A DNA stretch of 64,000 nucleotides, taken from NCBI GenBank assembly GCA_016931915.1, contig JAFGDU010000097.1:31425-95424 (forward strand), given 5' to 3'. A model generated the notes under the pieces. That model searched no databases. It was not told where the DNA came from and saw only the letters and a program-made list of their open reading frames with translations. The translations under genes and the position numbers were made by a program. Positions 1 through 7,847 of this stretch are shown here, piece after piece (within the stretch, counting starts at the first letter, position 1; the number at the start of each line of letters is the position of its first letter). The DNA comes from Actinomycetota bacterium (lineage in GTDB: Bacteria; Actinomycetota; Geothermincolia; Geothermincolales; RBG-13-55-18).

Positions 1-1
1 G

Positions 2-151
2 GGTGACCCGGACGGCGGGATCATCACCTGCAGCCAGGACATAGGGATAATCAGCGAGATAAAAACGGTCGCAGAGATCGTGACCGACATGGTACAAGAA
101 GCCGAGGCGGTTGCGGGTCAGCTGGCCGCGGGAGATGTGACGGAAAGATAA
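2..151 (+). CDS. C-terminal end of a nitronate monooxygenase-like flavoprotein (partial)
   Basis: Frame 2 is open from the window edge to a TAA at 149-151 and gives a 49-residue C-terminus. It contains a Gly-rich turn (DPDGGIITCSQDIG) followed by an amphipathic helix (EIKTVAEIVTDMVQEAEAV). This resembles the end of FMN-dependent nitronate monooxygenase / 2-nitropropane dioxygenase (enoyl reductase II-like) TIM barrels, where a G-Q-x-x-G loop precedes a final helix. The gene runs in from outside the window. Its stop lies 14 bp before the next start, so it is probably cotranscribed with the downstream flavoprotein. The family call rests on a short piece and is tentative. Confidence 0.5.
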   Translation, partial: GDPDGGIITCSQDIGIISEIKTVAEIVTDMVQEAEAVAGQLAAGDVTER

Positions 152-165
152 AGGGAGGGTACGAG

Positions 166-2787
166 ATGAAAGATTATGACGTTGTGGTGATCGGCGCCGG
201 TCTGGGAGGCCTCTCGTCGGCCGCCTTCCTGGCCAAGGCGGGCAAGAAGGTGCTCCTGCTGGAGCGCCATTACGTGCCCGGCGGGTACGCTTCGTCCTTC
301 CTGCGGGGGCGTTTCGAGTTCGAGATCTCCCTGCACGAGCTCTCCGGCCTGGGGGACGAGGACAACCCGGGGCCGCTGTGGAAACTGCTCAGCGAGGTGG
401 ACGTCACCCGCAGGGTGGATTTCCTGCGCATACCGGAGTTCTACCGCTGCGTGCTGCCGGACGTGGACTTCGTGGTGCCCATCGGGCGCGAGAACTTCGA
501 GGAAGCCATGGCCGAGTACTTCCCGGCGGACGCCGAGGGCATCAGGGAGTTCACGGACGTCATGTTCAAGTTCGCCCAGGAGGCGCTGCGCGCCAACCGC
601 GTGGGCATGAAGATGGTCATGGAACACCAGGAGGAATTCCCCACCCTGCTCGCCTACTTCGGCAAGAGCCTGCAGGAGGTCATGGGCGAGTTCATTAAAG
701 ACGAGAGGGCGCGCACGGTGCTCAACGTGATTTGCGGCTACTACTGCAACCCCCCTTCCACGCTGTCCTTCATGACCTACGCCCTGGGGACGGTGAGCTA
801 CCTCCGCTTCGGCCCCTGGCATGTGAAGGGCAAGAGCCAGGCCCTCTCGCAGGCCTTCGTCGACTCCATCGAGGACATGGGCGGAGAGGTGTGGCTGCGC
901 AACGGGGCGCAGCGCATCCTCAGCGAGGGCGGCAAGGTCAGGGGAGTGGTGGCCCAGGACGGCACGGAGATACTGTGCCCCACCGTGGTCAGCAACGCCA
1001 ACCCTTACGCGACGTGCCTCGAGCTCGTCGGGCGGGAGAACACGCCCGACTGGTATCTCAGGCGGCTCGGCGCCTGGTCGGGAGGGGCCTCCACGGTAAA
1101 CCTCTACCTGGGTGTGGACTGCCCCCACGAGGACCTGGGATTGGGGCACCACGAGACCTTCTACAGCGACAACTACGATGTAGACAGCAACTGGAAAAAG
1201 ATGAATGTCATCGCCGTAACCGCCTACAACTCCATCGACCCTACCTTTTCGCCCCCTGGTACCTCCAACCTGGTGTGCACCTCTATCGCCTTCTCGGAGC
1301 CGTGGCTGAAGGTCCCGCCCTCCGAGTACGCGGACGCCAAGCACCGCGTGGCGGACCGCGCCTTGAACCTGGCGGAGAACGTGGCCCCCGGCCTGCGCGA
1401 CCACATCGAGGTCATCGAGGTAGCCACGCCGCTCACCAACATCCGCTACTCCCGCAACGTGGGCGGCAGCATCATAGGCTTCGACGAGACCTTCGCCGGG
1501 ACCGGCCTGGTGCGCATGCCCGCGACCGGGCCGCTGCAGGGCCTGTATTTCTCCGGGGCCTGGGTCAACATCGGCGGCGGGTACGAGCCCTCCCTGTACT
1601 CCGGCTTCCTCACCTCGCGCAAGGTGCTCGAGGATATGGAGGCCGGGGGCGCCGGGCCCGCGGCCATCGAGAAACTCCAGAAAGACCTCGAGAAACAGGT
1701 GGAGGGGATGGAACTCCCGGACAGCCCCACCACCCGGGTGGAGCAGGCGCTGGCCGGCCTCCACCCCGACCGCGTCCAGTTGCAGGTGTCCGAGGTCATC
1801 GAGGATACGGCCAGCACCAGGACCCTGCGCATGAAGGCGGCGGAGGGAGAACTGCCCTGGTTCCGGGCCGGCCAGTACGTGAACCTCTTCTGCGAGGTGG
1901 AGGGAGTACTGACCTCCCGGCCATATTCCATCGCCTCGGCGCCGGGGGCGGGATTCTGGGACATCACCGTGCGGCACATGACCGACGGCTTCGTATCCGA
2001 CTACCTTCTCCACGAGGTGAAGGCGGGAGACCGCTTCGAGTCCACGGGGCCCTTCGGGAGCTTCTACTACGAGCCCCTCATGGACACGGGCGACCTGGTG
2101 TTTCTTGCCGGGGGCAGCGGCATCACCCCCTTCGCCTCCATCATCCGCGAGGCGGCTGAGAAGGGCTCGGGCCTGAAGATGCATCTCATCTACGGCAGCA
2201 GGGATCCAGCGGACATCATCTTCGGGGAGGAGATGAAGGAGCTGGAGAAAAAGCTCCCCGACCTCAAGGTGGACTACGTCATCTCCGAGCCTCCCGAGGA
2301 CTGGGCGGGGATGTGCGGTCTCCTGGACGCGCAGATGATCTCCGACCTCGTGGGCAAGGTGGAGGGCAAGACCTTCTTTATCTGCGGCCCGGCCCAGATG
2401 TACGTGCTCTGCGAGGGGGCTCTGGAGTCCCTGGGAGTGCCGGGGCGGAGGATACGCCGAGAGGCATACGGTCCCCCCGCCGATATAACCTCGGAGCCGG
2501 GATGGCCGGGAGCCGACCCCGATGCCGTCTTCGAGGTGAGCGAGGAGCGCACGGGAAAGACATTCCAGGCGCGCGCGGGTGAGCCGCTCATGAACTCGCT
2601 GGAGCGGGCGGGTATCGTGGTGGAGGCCGTGTGCCGGGCCGGCGAGTGCTCGGTCTGCCGCACCCGCCTCATCTCCGGCAAGGTCTTCGTTCCGGAGCGG
2701 GTGCTCAAGCGCCAGGTGGATGCGGTGGCCGGATACATCCACCCCTGCATGAGCTACCCACTAGAGAACCTAAGGATACGCATTTAA
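166..2787 (+). CDS. Fusion: phytoene-desaturase-like FAD oxidoreductase + ferredoxin-NAD(P) reductase + [2Fe-2S] ferredoxin
   Basis: 873 aa in three parts. Residues 1-~490 form a phytoene desaturase/CrtISO/RetSat-type flavoprotein with a dinucleotide motif GAGLGG at 10-15, an ELLERH-like strand end, and a C-terminal FAD motif near GGGYEPS. Residues ~535-770 form an FNR-like module with flavin motif RPYS (R585), NAD motif GGSGITP and ICGP near the end. Residues ~785-873 form a plant-type [2Fe-2S] ferredoxin with C823, C828, C831 and C861. The N-terminal domain has GGYASSF where its unfused paralogues have GGCCST. ATG 166 follows GGGAGGG at 7 bp. The fusion would carry electrons from NAD(P)H through FAD and [2Fe-2S] to the desaturase-like flavin, which suggests the domain works as a reductase (saturase). 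The substrate is unknown. Most families with each domain are separate proteins, so this architecture is unusual. Confidence 0.85.
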   Translation: MKDYDVVVIGAGLGGLSSAAFLAKAGKKVLLLERHYVPGGYASSFLRGRFEFEISLHELSGLGDEDNPGPLWKLLSEVDVTRRVDFLRIPEFYRCVLPDVDFVVPIGRENFEEAMAEYFPADAEGIREFTDVMFKFAQEALRANRVGMKMVMEHQEEFPTLLAYFGKSLQEVMGEFIKDERARTVLNVICGYYCNPPSTLSFMTYALGTVSYLRFGPWHVKGKSQALSQAFVDSIEDMGGEVWLRNGAQRILSEGGKVRGVVAQDGTEILCPTVVSNANPYATCLELVGRENTPDWYLRRLGAWSGGASTVNLYLGVDCPHEDLGLGHHETFYSDNYDVDSNWKKMNVIAVTAYNSIDPTFSPPGTSNLVCTSIAFSEPWLKVPPSEYADAKHRVADRALNLAENVAPGLRDHIEVIEVATPLTNIRYSRNVGGSIIGFDETFAGTGLVRMPATGPLQGLYFSGAWVNIGGGYEPSLYSGFLTSRKVLEDMEAGGAGPAAIEKLQKDLEKQVEGMELPDSPTTRVEQALAGLHPDRVQLQVSEVIEDTASTRTLRMKAAEGELPWFRAGQYVNLFCEVEGVLTSRPYSIASAPGAGFWDITVRHMTDGFVSDYLLHEVKAGDRFESTGPFGSFYYEPLMDTGDLVFLAGGSGITPFASIIREAAEKGSGLKMHLIYGSRDPADIIFGEEMKELEKKLPDLKVDYVISEPPEDWAGMCGLLDAQMISDLVGKVEGKTFFICGPAQMYVLCEGALESLGVPGRRIRREAYGPPADITSEPGWPGADPDAVFEVSEERTGKTFQARAGEPLMNSLERAGIVVEAVCRAGECSVCRTRLISGKVFVPERVLKRQVDAVAGYIHPCMSYPLENLRIRI

Positions 2788-3151
2788 CAAGAGGTATCGA
2801 TAGTATGCATCGCGTAAGTCAGACTGCTCGCGCAGCGAGAAGTCAGATTGTGAGGAGCGAAGCGACGTGGCAACCTCGATCAAGCAATAGGCAACGACAG
2901 AAAGTGGATCGCCTATGCGAAGCGGAAAACCGTGTTGCGAGGAGGCGGAGCCGACGTGGCAAGCTCGATTGAGTATTGCGTTTCGACTGTAAAGCCCGCA
3001 ATGGGTGACGCGATGGTGCCTGTGCCGAGCGAAGTGAGGTATCCCAGCGCCTCCACATTTCCATGTGGGGGCCTGATACCCGTCTCATATCCATTGAGGC
3101 CTGGCACGTGTACGCAACGGAAGAAGATGCCATAGAAAAGGAGGTCGGGTT
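2788..3151. repeat. 364-bp intergenic region with REP-like repeats
   Basis: No credible gene. The region holds two related stretches built on 'GCGACGTGGCAA-CTCGAT' (about 2860-2880 and 2950-2972), preceded by 'GAGGAGCGAA' or 'GAGGCGGAGC'. It also holds a copy of the dispersed hairpin repeat at 3042-3116 (stem CCACAT/ATGTGG), followed by the tail GGCCTGGCACGTGTACG-like. The BKACE ribosome-binding site AAAGGAGG begins near 3137. Confidence 0.6.
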
Positions 3152-4117
3152 ATGAACGTCGAGGATTACATCTGGGACTACCGCGATCCCTACGCCTGGA
3201 TGGCCAGGGTGAGGCAGGGCCTCCCGCCGCTGATCATCTCCTGCGCCATCACGGGAGGAGTGCAGGGCAAGGAGATGAACGAGAACCTGCCCGAGACCCC
3301 CGAGGAGCAGGCGGAGCAGACCAGGGAGGCCTACGAGGCGGGAGCATCCATAGTGCACGTGCACGCCCGCAACCCGGAGGTGCAGTGGATGACCACCAGC
3401 GACCCCGAGGTCTACCGCAAGATCAATGCCATGATCAGGGAGAAGTGCCCGGACATCATCATCAACAACACCACGGGGGGAGGGCCGGAGCTCACCATGG
3501 AACAGCGCATGGCCTCCATCTACGCCAACCCTGAGCTGTGCTCCCTCAACCTGGGGCCCTTCGTGCTCAAGGTCCCCATGCCGGAGCGTGCAGAGCCCAT
3601 TCCCCACCCGCACCCGGCCATGGTCTTCGACCGCTGCATTCCGTGTGCCTACTCAGATATCGAGACCTTCGCCCGCACCATGAAGGAGAAGGGCATCAAG
3701 CCGGAGATGGAGCTGTACCACCCCGGCATGTACTGGGTGGTGCAGGACCTCATAATGGAGGGGCTGATCGAACCCCCCTACGACATCCAGTTCGTCATGG
3801 GCTTCCAGACCAGCTCCTTCCCCACCCCGGCCAACGTGCTGGGGCTGGTGAGCGAGCTGCCGCCGCAGTCGCTCTTCTTCGTCATCGGCGTGGGCCACTA
3901 CCAGCTGCCCATGAACGTGCTGGGCATCATGCTGGGAGGACACGTGAGGGTAGGCATGGAGGATAACCTCTATTACGCGCGGGGAAGGAAGCTGAAGAAC
4001 AACGCCGAGCTGGTTGCGAGGATAGCGCGCATCGCCAGGGAGATGAACCGGGAGGTAGCCACCCCGCAGCAGGCCCGGGAGATGCTGGGCATCTCGCAGA
4101 AGCCCAGCAGCTACTGA
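3152..4117 (+). CDS. BKACE family (DUF849) beta-keto acid cleavage enzyme
   Basis: 321 aa. This family cleaves beta-keto acids, with 3-keto-5-aminohexanoate as the founding substrate, using acetyl-CoA and a Zn2+ ion. The sequence has the HxH metal motif (VHVHARNP, ~residues 69-71), a TGGG loop (NNTTGGGPE) and a late GHYQLP segment typical of the C-terminal part of the TIM barrel. The N-terminal extension (YIWDYRDPYAWM) is longer than in Kce, which normally starts close to the first strand. Start ATG 3152 has SD AAAGGAGG at 8 bp. It lies 50 bp upstream of the next flavoprotein. The substrate cannot be read from sequence. Its place between desaturase-like genes suggests it handles a beta-keto or CoA intermediate of the same pathway (inference). 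Confidence 0.85.
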   Translation: MNVEDYIWDYRDPYAWMARVRQGLPPLIISCAITGGVQGKEMNENLPETPEEQAEQTREAYEAGASIVHVHARNPEVQWMTTSDPEVYRKINAMIREKCPDIIINNTTGGGPELTMEQRMASIYANPELCSLNLGPFVLKVPMPERAEPIPHPHPAMVFDRCIPCAYSDIETFARTMKEKGIKPEMELYHPGMYWVVQDLIMEGLIEPPYDIQFVMGFQTSSFPTPANVLGLVSELPPQSLFFVIGVGHYQLPMNVLGIMLGGHVRVGMEDNLYYARGRKLKNNAELVARIARIAREMNREVATPQQAREMLGISQKPSSY

Positions 4118-4167
4118 GAGATAACGCATAACAGTCGGATAGACGGGCCTGGAGGGGAGGAAGGACC

Positions 4168-5664
4168 ATGCCTGATTACGATGTCATAGTCATCGGGGCC
4201 GGCTGCGGTGGGCTGACCGCGGGGGCCGTCATGTCCAAACAGGGGCGCAATGTGCTGGTGCTGGAGCAAAGCGACAAGATCGGAGGATGCTGCTCCACTT
4301 ACGAGCGCGGCGGTTACCGTTTCGACGTCGGCGCCACCCTCCTGGAGATCATCGTACCCTACGAGATCGCCTTCGAGAGGCTGGGGACCACCCTCAAGGA
4401 TGAGCTGGAACTCGAGCCCTGTGACCCCGTATACAACATCATCTTCCCCGATGGGTCGCGCATGACCTATCCCGCTTCCATAGAGGAGAAGGCGGAGATC
4501 ATCTCCCGCATCTCCCCGGAGGACGGTAAAGCCTGGCTGGAATATGCACGCTATATCGGTGATTTCATGCGCACCGCATTGAGGGGGTTTTTTCTGAGCC
4601 CGGTCAACAACATGGTTGACATGACTAAGATATTTCTCAAGGATCCTCACCTGCTGAAGTTCTTCCCCCTCTTCAGTAAGTCCTTCGAGGAGATCATGCG
4701 CGGTTACTTTAAAAACGAAAGGGTGCAGGATTCCCTGTCCTACCCGGGGAAGTTCTGTGGCCAACCTCCCGCCCTGGCCCCCGGCATCTTCGCTTTCCTC
4801 TCCTACGCGGAGCACGAGGGAACGTGGTTTCCCAAGGGGGGTATGATCGCCGTTCCCGAGGCGCTGCAGAGGTGCGGCGAGAGGTACGGACTGGAGGTGC
4901 GCACCGGGCAGCAGGTGGACAAGGTCATGGTACGCGATCGCAGGGCCGAGGGGGTGGTGCTCGCGGACGGGACGGAGATAACCGCGCCGGTGGTGGTCTC
5001 GAACATCAACGCCAAGGTGCTCTACCTGGAGAAGATAGGCGAGGAACACCTGCCCTGGCTGGCACGCTATGGCGTAAAGAGCTACCGCGTCTCGGTCTCC
5101 GCACCCATGATCAACGTGGGGTTGGACTGGCGGCCGCCCCTTGACGCCCACCATACACTGATCACGGAATCCATGGACAAGATGAACGAGTACTGGTTCG
5201 GGGACATGCGCAAGGGTCTGCTGCCCGAGGAGACCTTCGGCCTCGTGTGTTTCCCGACCTTCTCTGACCCCTCCATGGCCCCCGAGGGACATCACGTGCT
5301 CAACATAGTGCAGTCCGGCCCCTATCACGTGAAAGAAATAGACTGGGACCGTGACAAACAGGCCTACGGGGAGCGGCAGTTGGAGAGGTTGAGCGAGAAG
5401 GCCATACCGGGGCTGGCCGACCACGTGGAGGTGATGGACGTCCTCACCCCCAGGGATTACGAGCGACGCCTGCTCACACCCGAGGGTGCCATCCTGGGTC
5501 TGGATATGGACCTGCCGTCCTCGACCGTGTTCAGGCCGGCGGCCAGGTCCAAGAGCATCAAGGGGCTTTACCTGGCGGGTGCTTCCACCCATCCCGGAGG
5601 AGGGTTGCCGTCGGTGATAGCCTCGGGCCTCATCGCCGCCGACCTGGTGGACAAGTATGAATAG
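4168..5664 (+). CDS. Phytoene desaturase/CrtISO-like FAD oxidoreductase, GGCCST type
   Basis: 498 aa, probably cytosolic and membrane-peripheral. It has N-terminal FAD motif GAGCGG (10-15), a strand ending in LEQSD, then GGCCST with vicinal C41-C42, and the C-terminal FAD-binding segment GASTHPGGG near residue 475. This is the amine-oxidase/phytoene dehydrogenase fold. Carotenoid desaturases usually have GGR or GGK at the Cys-Cys position. It is full length and very similar to the genes at 5851, 38718 and 46257, but has no microprotein after it. ATG 4168 follows GGGGAGGAAGG. Known relatives desaturate, isomerise or saturate polyenes. The substrate here is unknown and no crtB/crtE-type genes are in the window. 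Confidence 0.85.
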   Translation: MPDYDVIVIGAGCGGLTAGAVMSKQGRNVLVLEQSDKIGGCCSTYERGGYRFDVGATLLEIIVPYEIAFERLGTTLKDELELEPCDPVYNIIFPDGSRMTYPASIEEKAEIISRISPEDGKAWLEYARYIGDFMRTALRGFFLSPVNNMVDMTKIFLKDPHLLKFFPLFSKSFEEIMRGYFKNERVQDSLSYPGKFCGQPPALAPGIFAFLSYAEHEGTWFPKGGMIAVPEALQRCGERYGLEVRTGQQVDKVMVRDRRAEGVVLADGTEITAPVVVSNINAKVLYLEKIGEEHLPWLARYGVKSYRVSVSAPMINVGLDWRPPLDAHHTLITESMDKMNEYWFGDMRKGLLPEETFGLVCFPTFSDPSMAPEGHHVLNIVQSGPYHVKEIDWDRDKQAYGERQLERLSEKAIPGLADHVEVMDVLTPRDYERRLLTPEGAILGLDMDLPSSTVFRPAARSKSIKGLYLAGASTHPGGGLPSVIASGLIAADLVDKYE

Positions 5665-5693
5665 AGGCAAGGTGTTTTTCATACCGAACGGAG

Positions 5694-5751
5694 GAACCAC
5701 CGCCGAAGGCGCTCCGCCTTCCCGGGCGGAGCGTGCCGGGTCTGTTGTGCG
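5694..5751. repeat. Dispersed hairpin repeat, copy 1 (second type)
   Basis: Near-identical to 7737-7793: both begin ACCACCGCC, continue with AGGCGCTCCG and GAGCGTGCC, and end near TTGTGCG or TTTTGTGCGG. In this copy GCTCCGCC (5711-5718) pairs perfectly with GGCGGAGC (5725-5732). There is no U-tract, so it is not an intrinsic terminator. Confidence 0.6.
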
Positions 5752-5850
5752 CATGGACGGGGACGTTTTCCTCCCGGGCCGCACTCTCGTGAAGGACCTG
5801 GCACGCATACATCGGTTGGCAGGATTTGTCGAAAGAGGGAGTGAGTTCTT

Positions 5851-7347
5851 ATGCCTGATTATGACGTGATAGTGATCGGAGCCGGAGGAGGAGGCCTCTC
5901 GTCCGGGGCCATTCTGGCCAAGGAGGGGCGAAAGGTCCTGGTGCTGGAGCAGAGCGACCTCATCGGCGGCTGCTGCTCCACCTTCGAGAGGGAGGGGTAC
6001 GAATTCGACGTGGGCGCCTCTATAGTGGAGGTCATCGGCTCCATCGAGAACGTATTCGAGAGACTGGGCACCACCTTCCAGAAGGAAGTGGACCTGGTGA
6101 CCTGCGACCCCGTGTACAGCTGCGTGCTCAGGGACGGCACCAAGGTCACGGTACCTCATTCAATGGAAGGCACCGTGGAGGCCCTGTCCCGCATATCGGA
6201 GCAGGATGGAAAAAACTACCGTAATTTCGCCGACTACACCGGCGGCTTCCTGGCCGAGACGCAGAAGGGTTTCTTCTCCAGCGCCCTCAACGGATTAGGT
6301 GACTTTCTCAGGGTCTTCCGCGCCAGCCCCGGATTGCTCAATTACCAGGACCTCTTCACCAGCTCCTACCAGGATGTATTGCGCAAGTACTTCAAGAGCG
6401 CTCAGGTACAGGAGACCATGTCCTTCCAGAGCTGGTACGTGGGGCTTCCCCCCGAACTGGCGCCCGGCGTTTTCTCCATACTGGGGTACACGGAGCACGA
6501 AGGGGTATGGTATCCGCGGGGAGGCATGGTCGCCATACCGCAGGCACTTGCCAGCTGCGGTGAAAGACACGGCATGGAACTGCGTACGGGCTCACGCGTG
6601 CGCAAGGTCCTGGTGCGCGATCGTCGCGTACAGGGCGTTGTGCTCGACGACGGCAGCGAGATCACCACGCGGGCGGTCGTATCCAATATCAACGCCAAGA
6701 CCCTCTACCTCGACCTTATAGGAGAGGAGCACCTGCATCCACTGGCCCGCTACGGTATCAAGAGCTACAGCCCTTCGGTCTCCGCCATCATGGTCTGCCT
6801 GGGGGTAGATTACGAGCCTCCCCTGGATGCCCATCACACCATCATCACCGCTCCATACGAGGAGATGAACGACTACTGGTGGAACCGGCTGCAGAAGGGC
6901 CTCCTGCCCAAGGAGCAGTTCGGCCTGGTCTGCTGGGCGACGAAGTCCGATCCCTCCCTGGCGCCGGAGGGGTGTCATGCCATCAACGTCATCCTCATGG
7001 GGCCCCACGCCTTGAGCGGCACGGACTGGGACCGGGAGAAGGAACGTTTTCTCGAGGATTCCATCGAGTATCTCACCCGCAAGGCGGTGCCCGGGCTTTC
7101 CGACCACGTCAAGGTGGCGGAGATAATAACCCCCCTAGATTACGAGCGCAGGTTGCTTCATCCCGGCGGCGCCATCTACGGCCTGCAACAGGACCTGTCC
7201 GCCCAGACCGTATTGCGCCCACGCTCCAAGTCCAAGAGCATAGCCGGGCTTTACCTGGCGGGAGCCTCCACCCATCCCGGCGGCGGGGTTCCCACCACCA
7301 TCGGCTCGGGCATGGTGGCGGCCGACCTGGTCAATAAATATGAATAA
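5851..7347 (+). CDS. Phytoene desaturase/CrtISO-like FAD oxidoreductase, GGCCST type
   Basis: 498 aa, same architecture as the gene ending at 5664: FAD motif GAGGGG at 10-15, vicinal C41-C42 in GGCCST, and C-terminal GASTHPGGG followed by ADLVNKYE. The start ATG 5851 follows AAAGAGGGAGTG. The 186-bp gap before it contains a hairpin repeat, so it may have its own promoter or be read through. It is followed, after another repeat, by the 61-aa microprotein at 7515. The family fold is clear. Whether it oxidises, reduces or isomerises its substrate is not. Confidence 0.85.
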   Translation: MPDYDVIVIGAGGGGLSSGAILAKEGRKVLVLEQSDLIGGCCSTFEREGYEFDVGASIVEVIGSIENVFERLGTTFQKEVDLVTCDPVYSCVLRDGTKVTVPHSMEGTVEALSRISEQDGKNYRNFADYTGGFLAETQKGFFSSALNGLGDFLRVFRASPGLLNYQDLFTSSYQDVLRKYFKSAQVQETMSFQSWYVGLPPELAPGVFSILGYTEHEGVWYPRGGMVAIPQALASCGERHGMELRTGSRVRKVLVRDRRVQGVVLDDGSEITTRAVVSNINAKTLYLDLIGEEHLHPLARYGIKSYSPSVSAIMVCLGVDYEPPLDAHHTIITAPYEEMNDYWWNRLQKGLLPKEQFGLVCWATKSDPSLAPEGCHAINVILMGPHALSGTDWDREKERFLEDSIEYLTRKAVPGLSDHVKVAEIITPLDYERRLLHPGGAIYGLQQDLSAQTVLRPRSKSKSIAGLYLAGASTHPGGGVPTTIGSGMVAADLVNKYE

Positions 7348-7360
7348 GAAATACATCTCG

Positions 7361-7463
7361 ACAGCATATATCGCGAAAGCGATTGCGCCGTCTGCGGCGC
7401 AACAGTGTCCCAGCACCTTCACGTTTCAGAACGTGAAGGCCTGGCACATGTACGTTCCGGATA
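7361..7463 (+). repeat. Three-hairpin intergenic element (copy b)
   Basis: Three consecutive stem-loops: ATCGC-GAAA-GCGAT (7370-7383), GCGCCG-TCTG-CGGCGC (7385-7400) and a perfect 10-bp stem CCTTCACGTT-TCAG-AACGTGAAGG (7416-7439), followed by the conserved tail CTGGCACATGTACG. It matches 28066-28166 throughout, with compensatory base changes in hairpins 2 and 3. Confidence 0.65.
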
Positions 7464-7514
7464 TGTATCCGTCATCCGAGGCTGAATCGGTAGGTAAGAC
7501 GATAGGAGGTTGAA

Positions 7515-7700
7515 ATGGCACGCAAAGAAGATATCGAAGTCGCAAAGGGAGGAATTATAAAGAAGATCAGGCCCTTGATCCTGCTGGCGCTGGTGGCCGG
7601 GTTGGCCTTTAAGTACACACAGCTGGACGAATCCAAGAAGCGTTTCATCATGCACCTGGCGAAGCAGGCGCCCTATCTACCCGGCCGTTACTACGCCTGA
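7515..7700 (+). CDS. 61-aa single-span membrane microprotein paired with GGCCST oxidoreductase
   Basis: The N-terminus is charged, one hydrophobic span covers about residues 17-36 (IRPLILLALVAGLAF), and a conserved basic/aromatic tail KKRFIMHLAKQAPYLPGRYYA follows. SD AGGAGG lies 6 bp before ATG 7515. A second 61-aa protein at 47831 shares almost the whole C-terminal half (QLDES-KRFIMHL-KQAPYLPGRYYA). Both follow a GGCCST flavoprotein gene. No family is recognised. A membrane anchor, partner or substrate-channelling subunit for the flavoprotein is inferred from the repeated pairing only. Confidence 0.75.
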   Translation: MARKEDIEVAKGGIIKKIRPLILLALVAGLAFKYTQLDESKKRFIMHLAKQAPYLPGRYYA

Positions 7701-7736
7701 GGTTAAAGCTTGTTCTCATCATGCAGCCTTATAGAG

Positions 7737-7793
7737 AACCACCGCCGCAGGCGCTCCGTCTTCCGGGGCAGAGCGTGCCTGTTCTTTTGTGCG
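7737..7793. repeat. Dispersed hairpin repeat, copy 2 (second type)
   Basis: Matches 5694-5751 over about 55 bp (ACCACCGCCG, AGGCGCTCCG, GAGCGTGCC). Stem pairing is weaker than in copy 1. It sits between convergent genes (microprotein + strand, acyl-CoA synthetase - strand) without a U-tract. Confidence 0.55.
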
Positions 7794-7847
7794 GACAATA
7801 CGTGGTGTTGATCTCAAACGCTGCTGAGCGCATGAAGAGGGAAATGC

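Noticed and set aside
118..2742. An 874-codon open frame antisense to the fusion gene
   Set aside because: It is a codon-bias shadow of the strongly supported plus-strand gene. It has no domain, signal or SD and is rich in Gly, Leu and His, as such shadows are.
5711..5732. Hairpin after the 4168 flavoprotein as an intrinsic terminator
   Set aside because: It lacks a T-run and belongs to a dispersed repeat with a second copy at 7737.
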